DNA from: Acidimicrobiia bacterium
Lineage (GTDB): Bacteria; Actinomycetota; Acidimicrobiia; Acidimicrobiales; Aldehydirespiratoraceae
Direction: 5' to 3'
NCBI GenBank assembly: GCA_003231645.1
Contig: QIIW01000089.1
Location: 1 to 49,190 of the forward strand
DNA length: 49,190 nucleotides
This document shows, one piece after another, positions 35,951-45,757 of this stretch (position 1 is its first letter; each line of letters starts with the position of its first letter). The notes beneath the pieces were generated by a model. The model was not told the origin of the DNA. It made no database searches and saw only the letters and a program-made list of their open reading frames with translations. Made by a program: the position numbers and the translations under genes.

Positions 35951-37020
35951 CGGAAATCCAGGTGGTGGGCCGCTACAGCGTTGATGCCCCGGTTCTGCGC
36001 TACGACCCGACCCGGGCCGAACTCGCGGCCCATCTCGACGGGCAGCCCCGCTACCGACTCGACCAGATATGGCAGGGTCTCTACGAGCAGGGCACCAGCC
36101 TCGAGGAGATCACCAATCTCCCCAAGGCGCTGCGGGCCGCCCTCGCCGACGCCCTGCCGTCTGCGCTCGAACCGGAAGCCGAGTCGGTGAGCCGCGACGG
36201 CGAGACGGTGAAATGGCTCTGGCGACTTCACGACGGCCGGATGATCGAAACGGTGCTGATGCACTACCGCGAGCGCACCACGGTGTGCGTCTCGACCCAG
36301 GCAGGGTGCGCGATGGCGTGTGGCTTCTGCGCCACGGGCCAGAGCGGCTTCGACCGCCAACTATCGGTCGGCGAGATAGTCGAGCAGGTGATCAGGGCAC
36401 GCGTCTCGTCCGCCCCCCGACGGGTCTCCAACGTGGTGTTCATGGGAATGGGTGAGCCGCTCGCCAATTACGACCGCACCTGGGCGGCGGTCGAGCGCCT
36501 CCACGACGACATGGGAATCTCGGCTCGGCACCTCACCATCTCGACCGTGGGGGTGATTCCCGGTATCGACCGTCTGGCCCGCGAATCGCTACCGGTGAAT
36601 CTGGCGGTGTCGTTGCATGCCGCCAACGACACACTCCGAAACCAACTGGTTCCGATCAACAACCGCTACCCGATCGGGCAGTTGACCCTCGCGTGCGAGC
36701 GCTATCTCGCCGCCAAGAACCGTCGCCTCTCCTTCGAATGGGCGTTGATCGACGGCGTCAACGACCGTGGGTCCGACGCCCGGGAACTGGCCGCCCTGTG
36801 CCATCGCCTCAGGGCCCACGTCAATCTCATTCCGCTCAACCCGACCCCGGGCTACCCGACCCGCGGCACGCCCCGATCGGGGGTCGACGCATTTCGATCC
36901 GTACTTGAGCAGCAGGGAGTCAATGCCACGGTCAGACACAATCGGGGCACCGAGATCGACGCCGCATGCGGGCAGCTCCGAGCCAGCCGACAGATCGTGG
37001 ATGAACCGGATCGCCGCTGA
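35947..37020 (+). CDS. rlmN: dual-specificity RNA methyltransferase RlmN
   Basis: Radical SAM enzyme methylating A2503 of 23S rRNA and A37 of some tRNAs; 357 residues. The cluster motif CAMACGFC (C121, C125, C128) is the CxxxCxxC of RlmN/Cfr. Also FMGMGEPLANYD, HLTISTVGVIPGI, VSLHAANDTLRN and the C-terminal catalytic Cys region DAACGQL. The ATG overlaps the mshD stop. Confidence 0.97.
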   Translation: MTEIQVVGRYSVDAPVLRYDPTRAELAAHLDGQPRYRLDQIWQGLYEQGTSLEEITNLPKALRAALADALPSALEPEAESVSRDGETVKWLWRLHDGRMIETVLMHYRERTTVCVSTQAGCAMACGFCATGQSGFDRQLSVGEIVEQVIRARVSSAPRRVSNVVFMGMGEPLANYDRTWAAVERLHDDMGISARHLTISTVGVIPGIDRLARESLPVNLAVSLHAANDTLRNQLVPINNRYPIGQLTLACERYLAAKNRRLSFEWALIDGVNDRGSDARELAALCHRLRAHVNLIPLNPTPGYPTRGTPRSGVDAFRSVLEQQGVNATVRHNRGTEIDAACGQLRASRQIVDEPDRR

Positions 37021-37040
37021 GCACACGGACCCCTCACGAC

Positions 37041-37493
37041 ATGTTGGCCGATGGTGAGGGCACGGCGGACCGGCAGTCCATACTGGAGGCCATGAAGGAA
37101 CGAGTCTGGGTCAATTCCCGCCAACCGCAGACGCTCTACATCTCACAGCTCCTGATGTATTTCAACGGTGTGCTGGCGATTCTGTTCGGCGGCCTCACCT
37201 CCGTCGGGCGATTCGATCTCTTCGGTTCCCGAGCGCTCGGAGCCATCGTCGTTCTGCTTCTCACCGTGGGAATGCTCGCCGGTGCCTACGGCATCGCCAA
37301 CGAGCGCCGCTGGGGCTACCGGCTCGGCGTGGCCGCAGCCATCGCCCCGCTTCTGATCACCTTCGGTGTCGCCATGGCCAGCGGCATCGGAGGCGCGTTG
37401 CGCGACCCGATCGGCCTGATGTTCGAGATCGCTCTGCTGGCCCTGCTACTCCACCCGATGAGTACGTCGTATCAGAAGATCTGGTTCAAGTGA
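37041..37493 (+). CDS. multi-pass membrane protein of unknown function
   Basis: A 150-residue protein with about four hydrophobic helices (ISQLLMYFNGVLAILFGGL; ALGAIVVLLLTVGMLAGAYG; LGVAAAIAPLLITFGVAMA; IGLMFEIALLALLLHP). Not recognised. The start is uncertain: ATG 37041 is given, but ATG 37092 (MKERVWVNSRQPQTLY) has GGAGG immediately upstream at a very short spacing. Lies between rlmN and menG, 11 bp before menG. Confidence 0.72.
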   Translation: MLADGEGTADRQSILEAMKERVWVNSRQPQTLYISQLLMYFNGVLAILFGGLTSVGRFDLFGSRALGAIVVLLLTVGMLAGAYGIANERRWGYRLGVAAAIAPLLITFGVAMASGIGGALRDPIGLMFEIALLALLLHPMSTSYQKIWFK

Positions 37494-37503
37494 GTACCCG
37501 CCG

Positions 37504-38235
37504 GTGAGTCACCCCGGCGGGTCACCGATCCTCCACGAAGGCGTCACCGTCGACCCCGATGCCCTACCGTCGGGCAGCGAAAAACGTCGTGCCGTGCGGT
37601 CGATGTTCGACTCGATCGCTCCCCGCTACGATCTCGTCAACCGCATCATGACCTTCGGGCTCGACGTGCGCTGGCGTCGCCGCACCGTCGCTGATCTCGG
37701 CCTTCCGGGCGGGTCGGTCGTAGCCGACCTGGCATGTGGCACCGGCGACCTGTGTCGTGAACTCGAACGCCACGGCATCGTCGCCATCGGGCTCGATCTG
37801 TCCATGGGGATGCTCACCGCCGCCCGCACCACCTCTCCCCTCGTGCATGCCGATATTCTCGATATGCCGTTGCCCGACTCGGCGGTCGACGGTGCCACCT
37901 GCGGCTTCGCACTGCGAAACCTGGTCGAGCTACCTGCCTTCTTCGCCGAACTCGCCCGGGTCGTCCGGCCGGCAGGTCGTATCGCGCTCCTTGATGCCGC
38001 CCGGCCCGAGAATCGTCTGCTGCACCTGGGCCACAGCGTCTACTTCGGTCGTGTGGTTCCGCTGATCGGAGGGCTCTTGTCCGACGGCGCCGCCTATCGC
38101 TACCTGCCCAAGTCACTCGCCTACCTGCCCGAATGGCCGGTCATGTCCGCCGACCTGGCGGCCGCCGGATTCACCGATGTCGATCGACGGATGTTCACCG
38201 GTGCGCAACTCACAACCGCCACACGAAGGCGATAG
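37504..38235 (+). CDS. menG: demethylmenaquinone methyltransferase
   Basis: UbiE/MenG-family SAM-dependent methyltransferase, last step of menaquinone synthesis; 243 residues from GTG 37504. Motifs: MFDSIAPRYDLVNRIMTFGLD, VADLACGTGDLCREL (SAM loop), GLDLSMGMLTAAR, FALRNLVE, and YRYLPKSLAYLP near the C-terminus. Converges with menA on the minus strand, 27 bp apart. Confidence 0.93.
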   Translation: MSHPGGSPILHEGVTVDPDALPSGSEKRRAVRSMFDSIAPRYDLVNRIMTFGLDVRWRRRTVADLGLPGGSVVADLACGTGDLCRELERHGIVAIGLDLSMGMLTAARTTSPLVHADILDMPLPDSAVDGATCGFALRNLVELPAFFAELARVVRPAGRIALLDAARPENRLLHLGHSVYFGRVVPLIGGLLSDGAAYRYLPKSLAYLPEWPVMSADLAAAGFTDVDRRMFTGAQLTTATRRR

Positions 38236-38261
38236 TTCCCTGGCCACGATTGCGGCCGTCG

Positions 38262-39170
38262 TCAGCCGGTCAGAGCCAGTCCGGCGGCCATGGCCAGGCC
38301 GGCCACCAACTGCGCCCGACCGGTCGCCCCCAGCGCGGGAATCAGATCGCGACCCTCGGCCCCCCGAATGACCATTCTCATGGCCGACACCGCGAACGGA
38401 ATGCCGACCACAGCCGCCGCTGCACCCCGGCCGCTTACCATGTTGACCACGATCGCAGTGCCGAATGCGGCGTACTGAATGGCGACGAACAGGGCGCGGG
38501 TCCGGGGGGCACCGAGCCTCACCGCGAGCGTGCGCTTGCCGGCAATGGTGTCGCCCGGGATATCGCGCAGGTTGTTGACCACCAATAGCGCTGTGGCCCA
38601 GAGTCCCACGCTGACGCTGCACGCCACCGCCAATCCGTCGATTCGATCGACCAGCACATAGGTGGTGCCCACCGTGGCGACCAGCCCGAAGAACACGAAC
38701 ACGAAGACCTCGCCGAGTCCGAGATAGCCGTAGGGGCGGGGCCCGCCCGTGTAGGCCCATCCGGCCAGCAGCGACAACGCGCCGACCACGAAGAGTTCGG
38801 GCCCGACGACCAGCGCCAACGCTGTCCCGACCAAGCCCGCCACACCGAAGGACAACGTGGCCGCCAGCTTCACACTCGCCGGAGCGACGAGGCCCGACCC
38901 CACCAGGCGGAGAGGCCCGACCCGTTCGCCGCCATCGGTGCCTCGCATACCATCGGAATAGTCGTTGGCGAAGTTCACACCGATCTGGAGAGCCACCGCG
39001 ACCACGAGCGCGGCCAACGCCCGCCACCAGGCGGTGTCGACGGATCGTCCCACCGCCACTGCCGCTCCCACCGCTACCGGAACCACCGCCGCCGGCAGGG
39101 TGCGAGGGCGGGCCCCGGCGATCCAGAGAGCGACACCCGATGGCGGTGTGGCTTGGTTCGGTGTGGTCAT
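38262..39170 (-). CDS. menA: 1,4-dihydroxy-2-naphthoate octaprenyltransferase
   Basis: Membrane UbiA-family prenyltransferase attaching the isoprenoid tail to DHNA; 302 residues, about nine helices. First Asp-rich motif NFANDYSDGMRGTD and second NNLRDIPGDTIAGKRTL are intact, and WIAGARPRTLPAAVVPV is MenA-like. Its ATG overlaps the purN stop (ATGA, 39167-39170), making it the distal gene of the purine operon. Its product is the substrate of the adjacent convergent menG. Confidence 0.95.
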   Translation of the reverse strand: MTTPNQATPPSGVALWIAGARPRTLPAAVVPVAVGAAVAVGRSVDTAWWRALAALVVAVALQIGVNFANDYSDGMRGTDGGERVGPLRLVGSGLVAPASVKLAATLSFGVAGLVGTALALVVGPELFVVGALSLLAGWAYTGGPRPYGYLGLGEVFVFVFFGLVATVGTTYVLVDRIDGLAVACSVSVGLWATALLVVNNLRDIPGDTIAGKRTLAVRLGAPRTRALFVAIQYAAFGTAIVVNMVSGRGAAAAVVGIPFAVSAMRMVIRGAEGRDLIPALGATGRAQLVAGLAMAAGLALTG

Positions 39171-39781
39171 CGGACCTTCGTGATCAGCTCGGCGAGTGCT
39201 TCGATCAACACGACGTGCTCGACCTCGTGGATACGTTCCTCGAGTGATTCGCGAGTGTCGGTGTCGAGTATGTCTACCCGACGGGCGAGGAGCACCGGTC
39301 CATTGTCGACGCCCTCGTCCGGCACCAGATGAACCATCACGCCGGTGTGACCGAGGCCGGAGGTGACGTGGGCATTCCAGGCATCGTCGATGGCGTGTGG
39401 GCCGGCGAAGGTGTCAGGCAGGGCAGGGTGGAGGTTGACGACCCGGTCCGGAAACTTGTCGAGAAACGCCGACGACAGCAGATGCATCCACCCGGCCAGC
39501 ACGACCAGATCGGGGCCGTGGTCACCAACGGCTCTCGCCAGATCGGTATCGTAGGCCCGCCGGGCGGCTCGGCGATCGGGATTCGTCGCGACATGGTCGT
39601 CGAGAAGCCGGCATTCGGTGCCGATCCCGGCGGCGCGCGCCCGCGACAGGGCGAAGGCATTGGAACGATTGGTGATCACGTGCACCACCTCGGCCTCGAG
39701 GCGACCGGTGCGGCCGGCATCGATGATGGCCTGGAGGTTGGTGCCCGAGCCGGAGGCCAGGACAACGAGCCGTGCCGTCAC
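39167..39781 (-). CDS. purN: phosphoribosylglycinamide formyltransferase
   Basis: Formyl-THF-dependent GAR transformylase; 204 residues. LVVLASGSGTNLQAIIDA, RVVNLHPALPDTFAGPHAI (catalytic His) and HTGVMVHLVPDEGVDNGPV (catalytic Asp) are present. The GTG at 39781 overlaps the purM stop (GTGA); a longer reading upstream lies in purM and lacks family sequence. Confidence 0.95.
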   Translation of the reverse strand: MTARLVVLASGSGTNLQAIIDAGRTGRLEAEVVHVITNRSNAFALSRARAAGIGTECRLLDDHVATNPDRRAARRAYDTDLARAVGDHGPDLVVLAGWMHLLSSAFLDKFPDRVVNLHPALPDTFAGPHAIDDAWNAHVTSGLGHTGVMVHLVPDEGVDNGPVLLARRVDILDTDTRESLEERIHEVEHVVLIEALAELITKVR

Positions 39782-40779
39782 TCCCAATTCCCGGAGAGAA
39801 CCACCGGGTGCCCATCGGCGGACCGTTGGACCAGTCGACCGATCACGGGGTGGCCGAGGCCCGTCGCGACATCGGCGTCTTCGGCGCCGATCACCACTAC
39901 GAGACCGATCCCCATGTTCCAGACCCTGAACAGTTCCGAATCGGGCATCGCGCTCCACGATGCGAGGGTACGGAAAACCGGTGGTACATCCCAGGTGCCG
40001 AGTTCGAATTCGGCTCGAAGATCATCGGGTAGTACTCTGGGCACGTTCTCGAACAGGCCACCCCCGGTGATGTGAGCAAGGGCCCTGGGTCGGACGCCGG
40101 CGGCGAGCATCCGGTCGACTTCGCCGACGAAGCCGCGATGGGGCACCAGCAGCGAATCGATCATGGCGTCGTCGGCCGGATGCGTTTCGAGCAGCTTGCG
40201 AATGAGTGAGTAACCGTTGGTGTGGGGACCCGAACTGGCGATACCCACCAGCAGGTCGCCGGCCGCCATCTCATCGGTGCGGGGCAGCAGATCGACTTGA
40301 TCGACCACTCCGACGATGGTGCCGGCGATGTCGACGGCGCCGGGTGTGTAGACACCCGGCATCTCGGCGGTCTCACCTCCGAGAAGGGCGCAGCCCGAGG
40401 TTCGACATGCCTGGGCCATGCCGCCGACTATCGCGGCGACCACCTCGGGTACCAGTTTCGCGGTCGCTATGTAGTCGAGAAAGAACAGCGGGCGGGCCCC
40501 CTGCACGAGAATGTCGTCGGTGCAGTGATTCACGAGGTCGATACCGACGCCGTGCCACCCACCATGGCGCGCCGCCAGTTCGACCTTGGTGCCAACCCCG
40601 TCGGTGGAGGCCACCAGGATCTTGCCCGGACCAAGCGAATCGGCCGCGAACAGCCCACCGAATGCTCCCTTGTCGGAGAGAACCGGCGGGGTCATGGTGG
40701 ACCTCACCGCCTCCGAGATCAGTCTCACGGTGCGGTTGCCCTCGTCGATGTCGACCCCGGCCTCGCGGTAGCCGGTCAT
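39778..40779 (-). CDS. purM: phosphoribosylformylglycinamidine cyclo-ligase
   Basis: AIR synthetase, 333 residues. YREAGVDIDEGNRTV, VLSDKGAFGGLFA, VASTDGVGTKVELA, LLGGETAEMPGVY and HITGGGLFENVPRVLP are all family signatures. The ATG at 40779 overlaps the purD stop by ATGA. Confidence 0.97.
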   Translation of the reverse strand: MTGYREAGVDIDEGNRTVRLISEAVRSTMTPPVLSDKGAFGGLFAADSLGPGKILVASTDGVGTKVELAARHGGWHGVGIDLVNHCTDDILVQGARPLFFLDYIATAKLVPEVVAAIVGGMAQACRTSGCALLGGETAEMPGVYTPGAVDIAGTIVGVVDQVDLLPRTDEMAAGDLLVGIASSGPHTNGYSLIRKLLETHPADDAMIDSLLVPHRGFVGEVDRMLAAGVRPRALAHITGGGLFENVPRVLPDDLRAEFELGTWDVPPVFRTLASWSAMPDSELFRVWNMGIGLVVVIGAEDADVATGLGHPVIGRLVQRSADGHPVVLSGNWE

Positions 40780-42068
40780 GGTCTCACCTCCGCGGTGGCC
40801 AGCGCGATGTCGGCGCGGTGCTGGGATCCCTCGAACTGGATCAGTGCCACGCCGCCGTGGGCACGGCGGGCCGCCTCGGCGAGTTCGGTTGCCACCGCGG
40901 TCACCGCCAACACCCGGCCCCCTGCCGTGAGCACACTGCCATCGGGGCCGAGCCGAGTGCCGGCATGGAACACGGTGCACCCTGCCTCGCGAGCGTCGTC
41001 GAGTCCACTGATCGGCACCGGTTCCACACCCGACACCGGATACCCGGCCGAGGCCATCACCACCGTGACGGCGGCGTCGGTCGACCAGATCGGCTCGATC
41101 CCGGCCAGCGATCCGGAGGCGCAGGCTTCGAACAGAACAAGGGGATCGGATTCGAGCAGCGGAATCACCACCTGGGTCTCGGGGTCGCCGAATCGGCAGT
41201 TGAACTCGATGACCTTGGGGCCATCGGCGGTGACCATGAGCCCGACGTACAGGACCCCGCGGTAGGGCCGGCCCTCGGCCGCCATGGCCCCCAGGGTGGG
41301 AGCGATCACCTCGCGCTCGACCCGGGACATCAGTCGGTCGTCGGCCACCGGCGAGGGCACGAACGCTCCCATACCTCCGGTATTGGGGCCCACGTTACCT
41401 GTGAGCAGGCGCTTGTGGTCCTGGGCGGCCGGCATCAGCGAATACCTCTCGCCATCACAGAAGGCCAGAATCGACACTTCGGTGCCGCGAAGACGCTCCT
41501 CGAGCAGTACCTCGGATCCGGCCGAACCGAATCTGCCGTCGAGGAGAATCGATCGAATGGCCCCGGCCGCGTCGTCGAAGGATTCGGCCACGATCACCCC
41601 CTTGCCGGCCGCCAGTCCGCTGGCCTTGACCACCGGCGGCTCGGTGAAGTCGGCGAGCCCGGCCAACGCCGAGTCGGCATCGGTGTGGGTGGAGGCCCGG
41701 CCGGTCGGGATGCCGTGGCGGAGCAGGAATTTCTTGCAGTGCGACTTGGAGCCCTCGAGCCGGGCCGCGGCGGCCGTCGGGCCGAACGCTGCTATGTCTT
41801 TCTCGGCCAGGGCATCGACCACGCCGGCCACGAGTGGAACTTCGGGCCCGACCACCACCAGGTCGACCCGGTGGGTACGTGCGGTGTCGACGATCGCCAC
41901 CACATCGGTGGGGTCGACTTCGATGTTGTGACAGCCGGGTTCGACGGCAGTGCCGGCATTGCCGGGGGCAACGAGTACCTCGGCGACCCTCTCCGATCGG
42001 GCGAGCCGCCAAGCCAGGGCGTGCTCGCGACCTCCCCCGCCGATCATGAGAACGGTCGAGCCGGTCAT
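40776..42068 (-). CDS. purD: phosphoribosylamine-glycine ligase
   Basis: ATP-grasp GAR synthetase, 430 residues. Starts VLMIGGGGREHALAWRLARS; HGIPTGRASTHTDAD, PPVVKASGLAAGKGVIVAE (ATP lysines), GNVGPNTGGMGAFVPSP and EFNCRFGDPETQVV follow. 9 bp after purF. Confidence 0.97.
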   Translation of the reverse strand: MTGSTVLMIGGGGREHALAWRLARSERVAEVLVAPGNAGTAVEPGCHNIEVDPTDVVAIVDTARTHRVDLVVVGPEVPLVAGVVDALAEKDIAAFGPTAAAARLEGSKSHCKKFLLRHGIPTGRASTHTDADSALAGLADFTEPPVVKASGLAAGKGVIVAESFDDAAGAIRSILLDGRFGSAGSEVLLEERLRGTEVSILAFCDGERYSLMPAAQDHKRLLTGNVGPNTGGMGAFVPSPVADDRLMSRVEREVIAPTLGAMAAEGRPYRGVLYVGLMVTADGPKVIEFNCRFGDPETQVVIPLLESDPLVLFEACASGSLAGIEPIWSTDAAVTVVMASAGYPVSGVEPVPISGLDDAREAGCTVFHAGTRLGPDGSVLTAGGRVLAVTAVATELAEAARRAHGGVALIQFEGSQHRADIALATAEVRP

Positions 42069-42077
42069 CGGGGCATC

Positions 42078-43520
42078 TCAGTCACCCCAGACCCGGGCGA
42101 ATTGTTCCTTGGGGCTGAGTCTGAGCTGGACGAATCGCTCCGATTCGAACGGGTAGTCCCCGGTGAAGCAGGCGTTGCAGTAGCCCTCGTCGGTTTCGAG
42201 GGCCCGCATCAGAGCGTCGATCGACAGGAACGCTAGTGAGTCGGCGCCGATGTGCCGACGGATCTCCTCAACGGTGCGATGGCCGGCGATGAGCTCGTCG
42301 GGCGACGCCATGTCGACACCCATGTAGCAAGGGTCGGTGATGGCCGGGCAGGCCACCCTCACGTGTACCTCGGTGGCACCCGCCTCGCGCATCATCGCCA
42401 CCAGAGGGCCGCTGGTGGTTCCACGGACGATCGAGTCGTCGACCATCACCACCCGCTTTCCGAAGAGATTGTCGCCCAATGGGTTGAACTTCATGGCCAC
42501 CCCGGCCTCGCGGAGGCGCTGGGTGGGCTCGATGAAGGTACGGCCGACGTAGCGGTTCTTGATGAGGCCCTCGGTGTAGGGGATACCCGACTCCTGGGCG
42601 AAACCGACTGCGTGCGGTGTACCCGAATCGGGGACCGGCACCACGAGATCGGCCTCGACCGGTGACTCCCGGGCCAGCTCGCGTCCGAGCCGCTGACGGG
42701 TGGAATGGACGAGATTCCCACCGTGGACGCTGTCGGGGCGTGAGAAGTAGATCTGCTCGAAGGTGCAGAACGCCCGTTTCTTGGGAACCGCGCCCTGTTC
42801 GACCCGCACGCCGTCGGCCGAGAGCTTCACGATCTCCCCCGGCTCGACCTCACGCACCAGCCTGGCCCCGATCGTGGAGAAGGCGCAGGTTTCCGAGGCC
42901 AGCACGTGACCGCCGTCGATCTCGCCGATGACCAGGGGCCGGAAGCCCCACGGGTCGCGCACGCCGTAGACGGCATCGCGAGTGAGGATCGTCAGGGCGA
43001 ACGCACCTTCGGCCCTGCTCATCAGCACCTTGATACGGGTCAGCCAGTCGCCACCGGTGCCGGCCAGCATGTGGACCATGATCTCGGTGTCGGACGACGT
43101 CTGCAGCCCGGTCCCCCGCTCCAACAACTCCCGACGCAGCTGCGGAGCGTTGATGAGGTTGCCGTTGTGGGCCAGACCGAGGGGCCCATCGAGCGTCTCG
43201 ATCACCTGTGGCTGGGCGTTGCGAAGCCCTGGTCCACCGGTGGTGGAGTAGCGGGTGTGGCCGATGGCGAAGTCGCCGGTGAGGGTCGACAGGTTGGCTT
43301 CGTTGAAGACGCTGCTGACCAGACCCTGGCCCTTGTGGATATTGACGATGCCGTGGTCGGAGGTGGCGATTCCGGCCGCCTCCTGGCCGCGGTGTTGCAG
43401 GGCGTGCAGGGCGAAGAAGGTCAGGCGGGCAGCATCCTTGCCCGGGGCGTGAATACCCACGACGCCACATTGCTCGTGTGGACGGTCTTCACATGGTCGG
43501 TCGTCGGAATCCGGTTTCAT
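42078..43520 (-). CDS. purF: amidophosphoribosyltransferase
   Basis: Committed step of purine synthesis; 480 residues. Class II glutaminase with catalytic Cys18 after a 17-residue propeptide (EQCGVVG); PRPP loop VVMVDDSIVRGTTSG. It carries the cysteines of the Bacillus-type 4Fe-4S cluster (in VACPAITDPCYMG and YCNACFTGDYP), so the enzyme is oxygen-sensitive and propeptide-processed. Overlaps purE by 4 nt. Confidence 0.97.
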   Translation of the reverse strand: MKPDSDDRPCEDRPHEQCGVVGIHAPGKDAARLTFFALHALQHRGQEAAGIATSDHGIVNIHKGQGLVSSVFNEANLSTLTGDFAIGHTRYSTTGGPGLRNAQPQVIETLDGPLGLAHNGNLINAPQLRRELLERGTGLQTSSDTEIMVHMLAGTGGDWLTRIKVLMSRAEGAFALTILTRDAVYGVRDPWGFRPLVIGEIDGGHVLASETCAFSTIGARLVREVEPGEIVKLSADGVRVEQGAVPKKRAFCTFEQIYFSRPDSVHGGNLVHSTRQRLGRELARESPVEADLVVPVPDSGTPHAVGFAQESGIPYTEGLIKNRYVGRTFIEPTQRLREAGVAMKFNPLGDNLFGKRVVMVDDSIVRGTTSGPLVAMMREAGATEVHVRVACPAITDPCYMGVDMASPDELIAGHRTVEEIRRHIGADSLAFLSIDALMRALETDEGYCNACFTGDYPFESERFVQLRLSPKEQFARVWGD

Positions 43521-44011
43521 CGTTCGAGCTCGATCCCTCGCACCTGGTCGGCGCGTCGTCGGCGATAGTCATGGAGGGCCTCGGCCAGGCCGGCATCGGT
43601 GCCGGCCAGCAACGACACGGCCAAAAGTCCCGCATTGGTGGCCCCGGCATCACCGATGGCCATCGTGGCGACGGGAACGCCACCCGGCATCTGCACGATC
43701 GACAACAGCGAATCGATTCCGTTGAGCGCTCGGCTCTGGATGGGTACCCCGATCACCGGTACGATCGTGTAGGCGGCGATAACCCCGGCGAGATGGGCGG
43801 CGCCGCCTGCCCCGGCGATGATGGCCCGAAGGCCCCTCTCCTCGGCGCGGCGGGCATACTCGGAGATCAGGTCGGGGGTGCGATGAGCGGAGGCCACCCG
43901 ATTCTCATGGGCCACGCCGAATTCGGTCAGAACATCGGAGGCCCGCCGCATGGTGGGCCAGTCGGAGTCGCTTCCCATCACGATGCCGACTAGCGGCCGG
44001 TCAGATCGCAT
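43517..44011 (-). CDS. purE: N5-carboxyaminoimidazole ribonucleotide mutase
   Basis: Class I PurE, 164 residues: GIVMGSDSDWPTMRRA, SAHRTPDLISEYA, IIAGAGGAAHLAGVIAA and GVPIQSRALNGIDSLLSIVQMP. Class I needs PurK to supply N5-CAIR, but purK is not in this window. The ATG at 44011 is preferred over GTG 44014; both overlap the end of purC by over 10 nt. Confidence 0.96.
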   Translation of the reverse strand: MRSDRPLVGIVMGSDSDWPTMRRASDVLTEFGVAHENRVASAHRTPDLISEYARRAEERGLRAIIAGAGGAAHLAGVIAAYTIVPVIGVPIQSRALNGIDSLLSIVQMPGGVPVATMAIGDAGATNAGLLAVSLLAGTDAGLAEALHDYRRRRADQVRGIELER

Positions 44012-44969
44012 CACGTATAGCCGCCTCTACTCGTGGGCCGGCGGGATACGCGGCCGGTCGCAGCTCGGTTCCGGTGAGCATCTCGAATGCCTGAGTGTAG
44101 ACACCGGATGCCCTCACCGCGAGCTCAGGCGGCAACGAAGGCGGCGCTCCGTTGCCGGTGTAGCCGTCGGCGGCGTAGGCTAGCCTCACGACCTCCTTGT
44201 CGAGGTTCTCGGGCTCGTGACCAGCGGCGATCAGGTCGTGGGCGCTGCATGCCCGCCAGTATCTCGACGAGTCGGGAGTGTGAACCTCGTCGATGATCGT
44301 GAGTCCGGCGTCGGAGTCGAGACCGAATTCGTACTTGGTGTCGACGAGCACCAGTCCGCGCCGGGCCGCGATCTCGCGTCCCCGCTCGAAAACCGCCAGG
44401 GCTGCGGTGCGGACGTCGTGCCACAGCGAGGCCTCCACGAGTCCGCGCTCGACAATCTCGGCCTCGGTGATCGGGGCGTCGTGGTCGCCTTGCTCGGCCT
44501 TGGTGGTGGGGGTGATGATCGGGGCGGGCAGCGGGTCGTTCTTGATCATGCCGTCGGGGAAATCGAGGCCGTAGATATGTCGCTCCCCCGCGGCGTAGCG
44601 AGTCCACAACGCGGTCGATGTGGTGCCGGTGAGATGGGCCCTCACGACCACTTCGATCGGAATCGTCCTGCACTTGCGGCCGATCGTGACGTTGGGATCG
44701 ATTACCGATTCGATGTGTGAGGGCACGATGTCGGAGATCTGCTCGAACCACCACGCGGCGAGTTGATTGAGGACTTGGCCGCGATAGGGCACCGTTCCCA
44801 GCACACGATCGAAAGCCGAGATCCGGTCCGTGGCGACCAATACGAGACGGTCCCCCAAATCGAATATATCGCGCACCTTGCCCCGTACGAGCGGCCCGAT
44901 GTCGGACAGAGACCCGGGCGACAGGCCATCGAATGGTTCGGCGATGGCGGGTGAGAGATCGATGGTCAT
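44001..44969 (-). CDS. purC: phosphoribosylaminoimidazole-succinocarboxamide synthase
   Basis: SAICAR synthetase, 322 residues, the longer form. VRGKVRDIFDLGDRLVLVATDRISAFD, VVVRAHLTGTTSTALW, LVLVDTKYEFGLD and EVHTPDSSRYW are diagnostic. Overlaps purQ by 4 nt. Confidence 0.96.
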   Translation of the reverse strand: MTIDLSPAIAEPFDGLSPGSLSDIGPLVRGKVRDIFDLGDRLVLVATDRISAFDRVLGTVPYRGQVLNQLAAWWFEQISDIVPSHIESVIDPNVTIGRKCRTIPIEVVVRAHLTGTTSTALWTRYAAGERHIYGLDFPDGMIKNDPLPAPIITPTTKAEQGDHDAPITEAEIVERGLVEASLWHDVRTAALAVFERGREIAARRGLVLVDTKYEFGLDSDAGLTIIDEVHTPDSSRYWRACSAHDLIAAGHEPENLDKEVVRLAYAADGYTGNGAPPSLPPELAVRASGVYTQAFEMLTGTELRPAAYPAGPRVEAAIRDAI

Positions 44970-45757
44970 CGGGCAGCCTCCACGAATGCCTGGAACAACG
45001 GTAGACCCGACCCCCCGGCATCACCCGACGGGCGTTGCCAGTCGAAGATGTGATCCTCGGGATGGGGCATGAGTCCGACCACGGCCCCCGTGGCATCGCA
45101 GATGCCGGCGATGTCGGCCGCCGAGCCGTTGGGGTTGGCCGGGTATTCGCCGAACGCCGGTCCGGCGGCCGGAAACGGACTGGCGCCGGAGTCGAGGTAC
45201 CGGAATGCGATCAGCCCGGCATCGGTCATCGAGTCGACGACTTCCGAGTCCGACACCGCGATCCGACCCTCGCCGTGCGCAACCGGGCACCGCACCACGG
45301 CCCCCGCGATCGCTGCGAGCCAACCGCTGCGACATGACGGTTCGACCCCGAGGGTGACCCAGCGGCATTCGAAGCGGCCGCCGGCATTGTGGGTGAGGGT
45401 GACACCACGCCCTCCCGGCCGGCGGGGTCCGCTGAGCAGGCCGGCCTTCACCAAGGCCTGAAAGCCGTTGCAGATGCCGAGAATCGGCCGTCCCGAGTCA
45501 ACCGCGTCGGACAGCTCCGACGCGAACCAGGTGCGGAGTTCGAGGGCGAGGCGCCCACCGGCACCGAGCGCGTCGCCGTAGCTGAACCCCCCGGGTAGGA
45601 GGATCGCAGCGTGCTCGGACCACTTCACCGTGCCGCGGCGCAACACGTCGACATGGACGATCCGCGGATCACCGCCGGCTGCCTCGATGGCCTGAGCAGC
45701 CTCGAGATCACGGTTGGTACCCGAGGCGTGGGGTATGAGCACCGGCGGCTTCGTCAT
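44966..45757 (-). CDS. purQ: FGAM synthase glutaminase subunit
   Basis: Class I glutaminase of formylglycinamidine ribonucleotide synthase; 263 residues. [17 protein letters not shown], nucleophile C96 in [26 protein letters not shown] and GLMPHPEDH (catalytic His). Overlaps purL by 4 nt and would supply ammonia to it. Confidence 0.96.
   Translation of the reverse strand: MTKPPVLIPHASGTNRDLEAAQAIEAAGGDPRIVHVDVLRRGTVKWSEHAAILLPGGFSYGDALGAGGRLALELRTWFASELSDAVDSGRPILGICNGFQALVKAGLLSGPRRPGGRGVTLTHNAGGRFECRWVTLGVEPSCRSGWLAAIAGAVVRCPVAHGEGRIAVSDSEVVDSMTDAGLIAFRYLDSGASPFPAAGPAFGEYPANPNGSAADIAGICDATGAVVGLMPHPEDHIFDWQRPSGDAGGSGLPLFQAFVEAAR

Noticed and set aside
40206..42236. 676-codon plus-strand open frame over purM and purD
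   Set aside because: Antisense to two fully diagnostic purine genes; composition is Arg/Pro/Gly rich noise.
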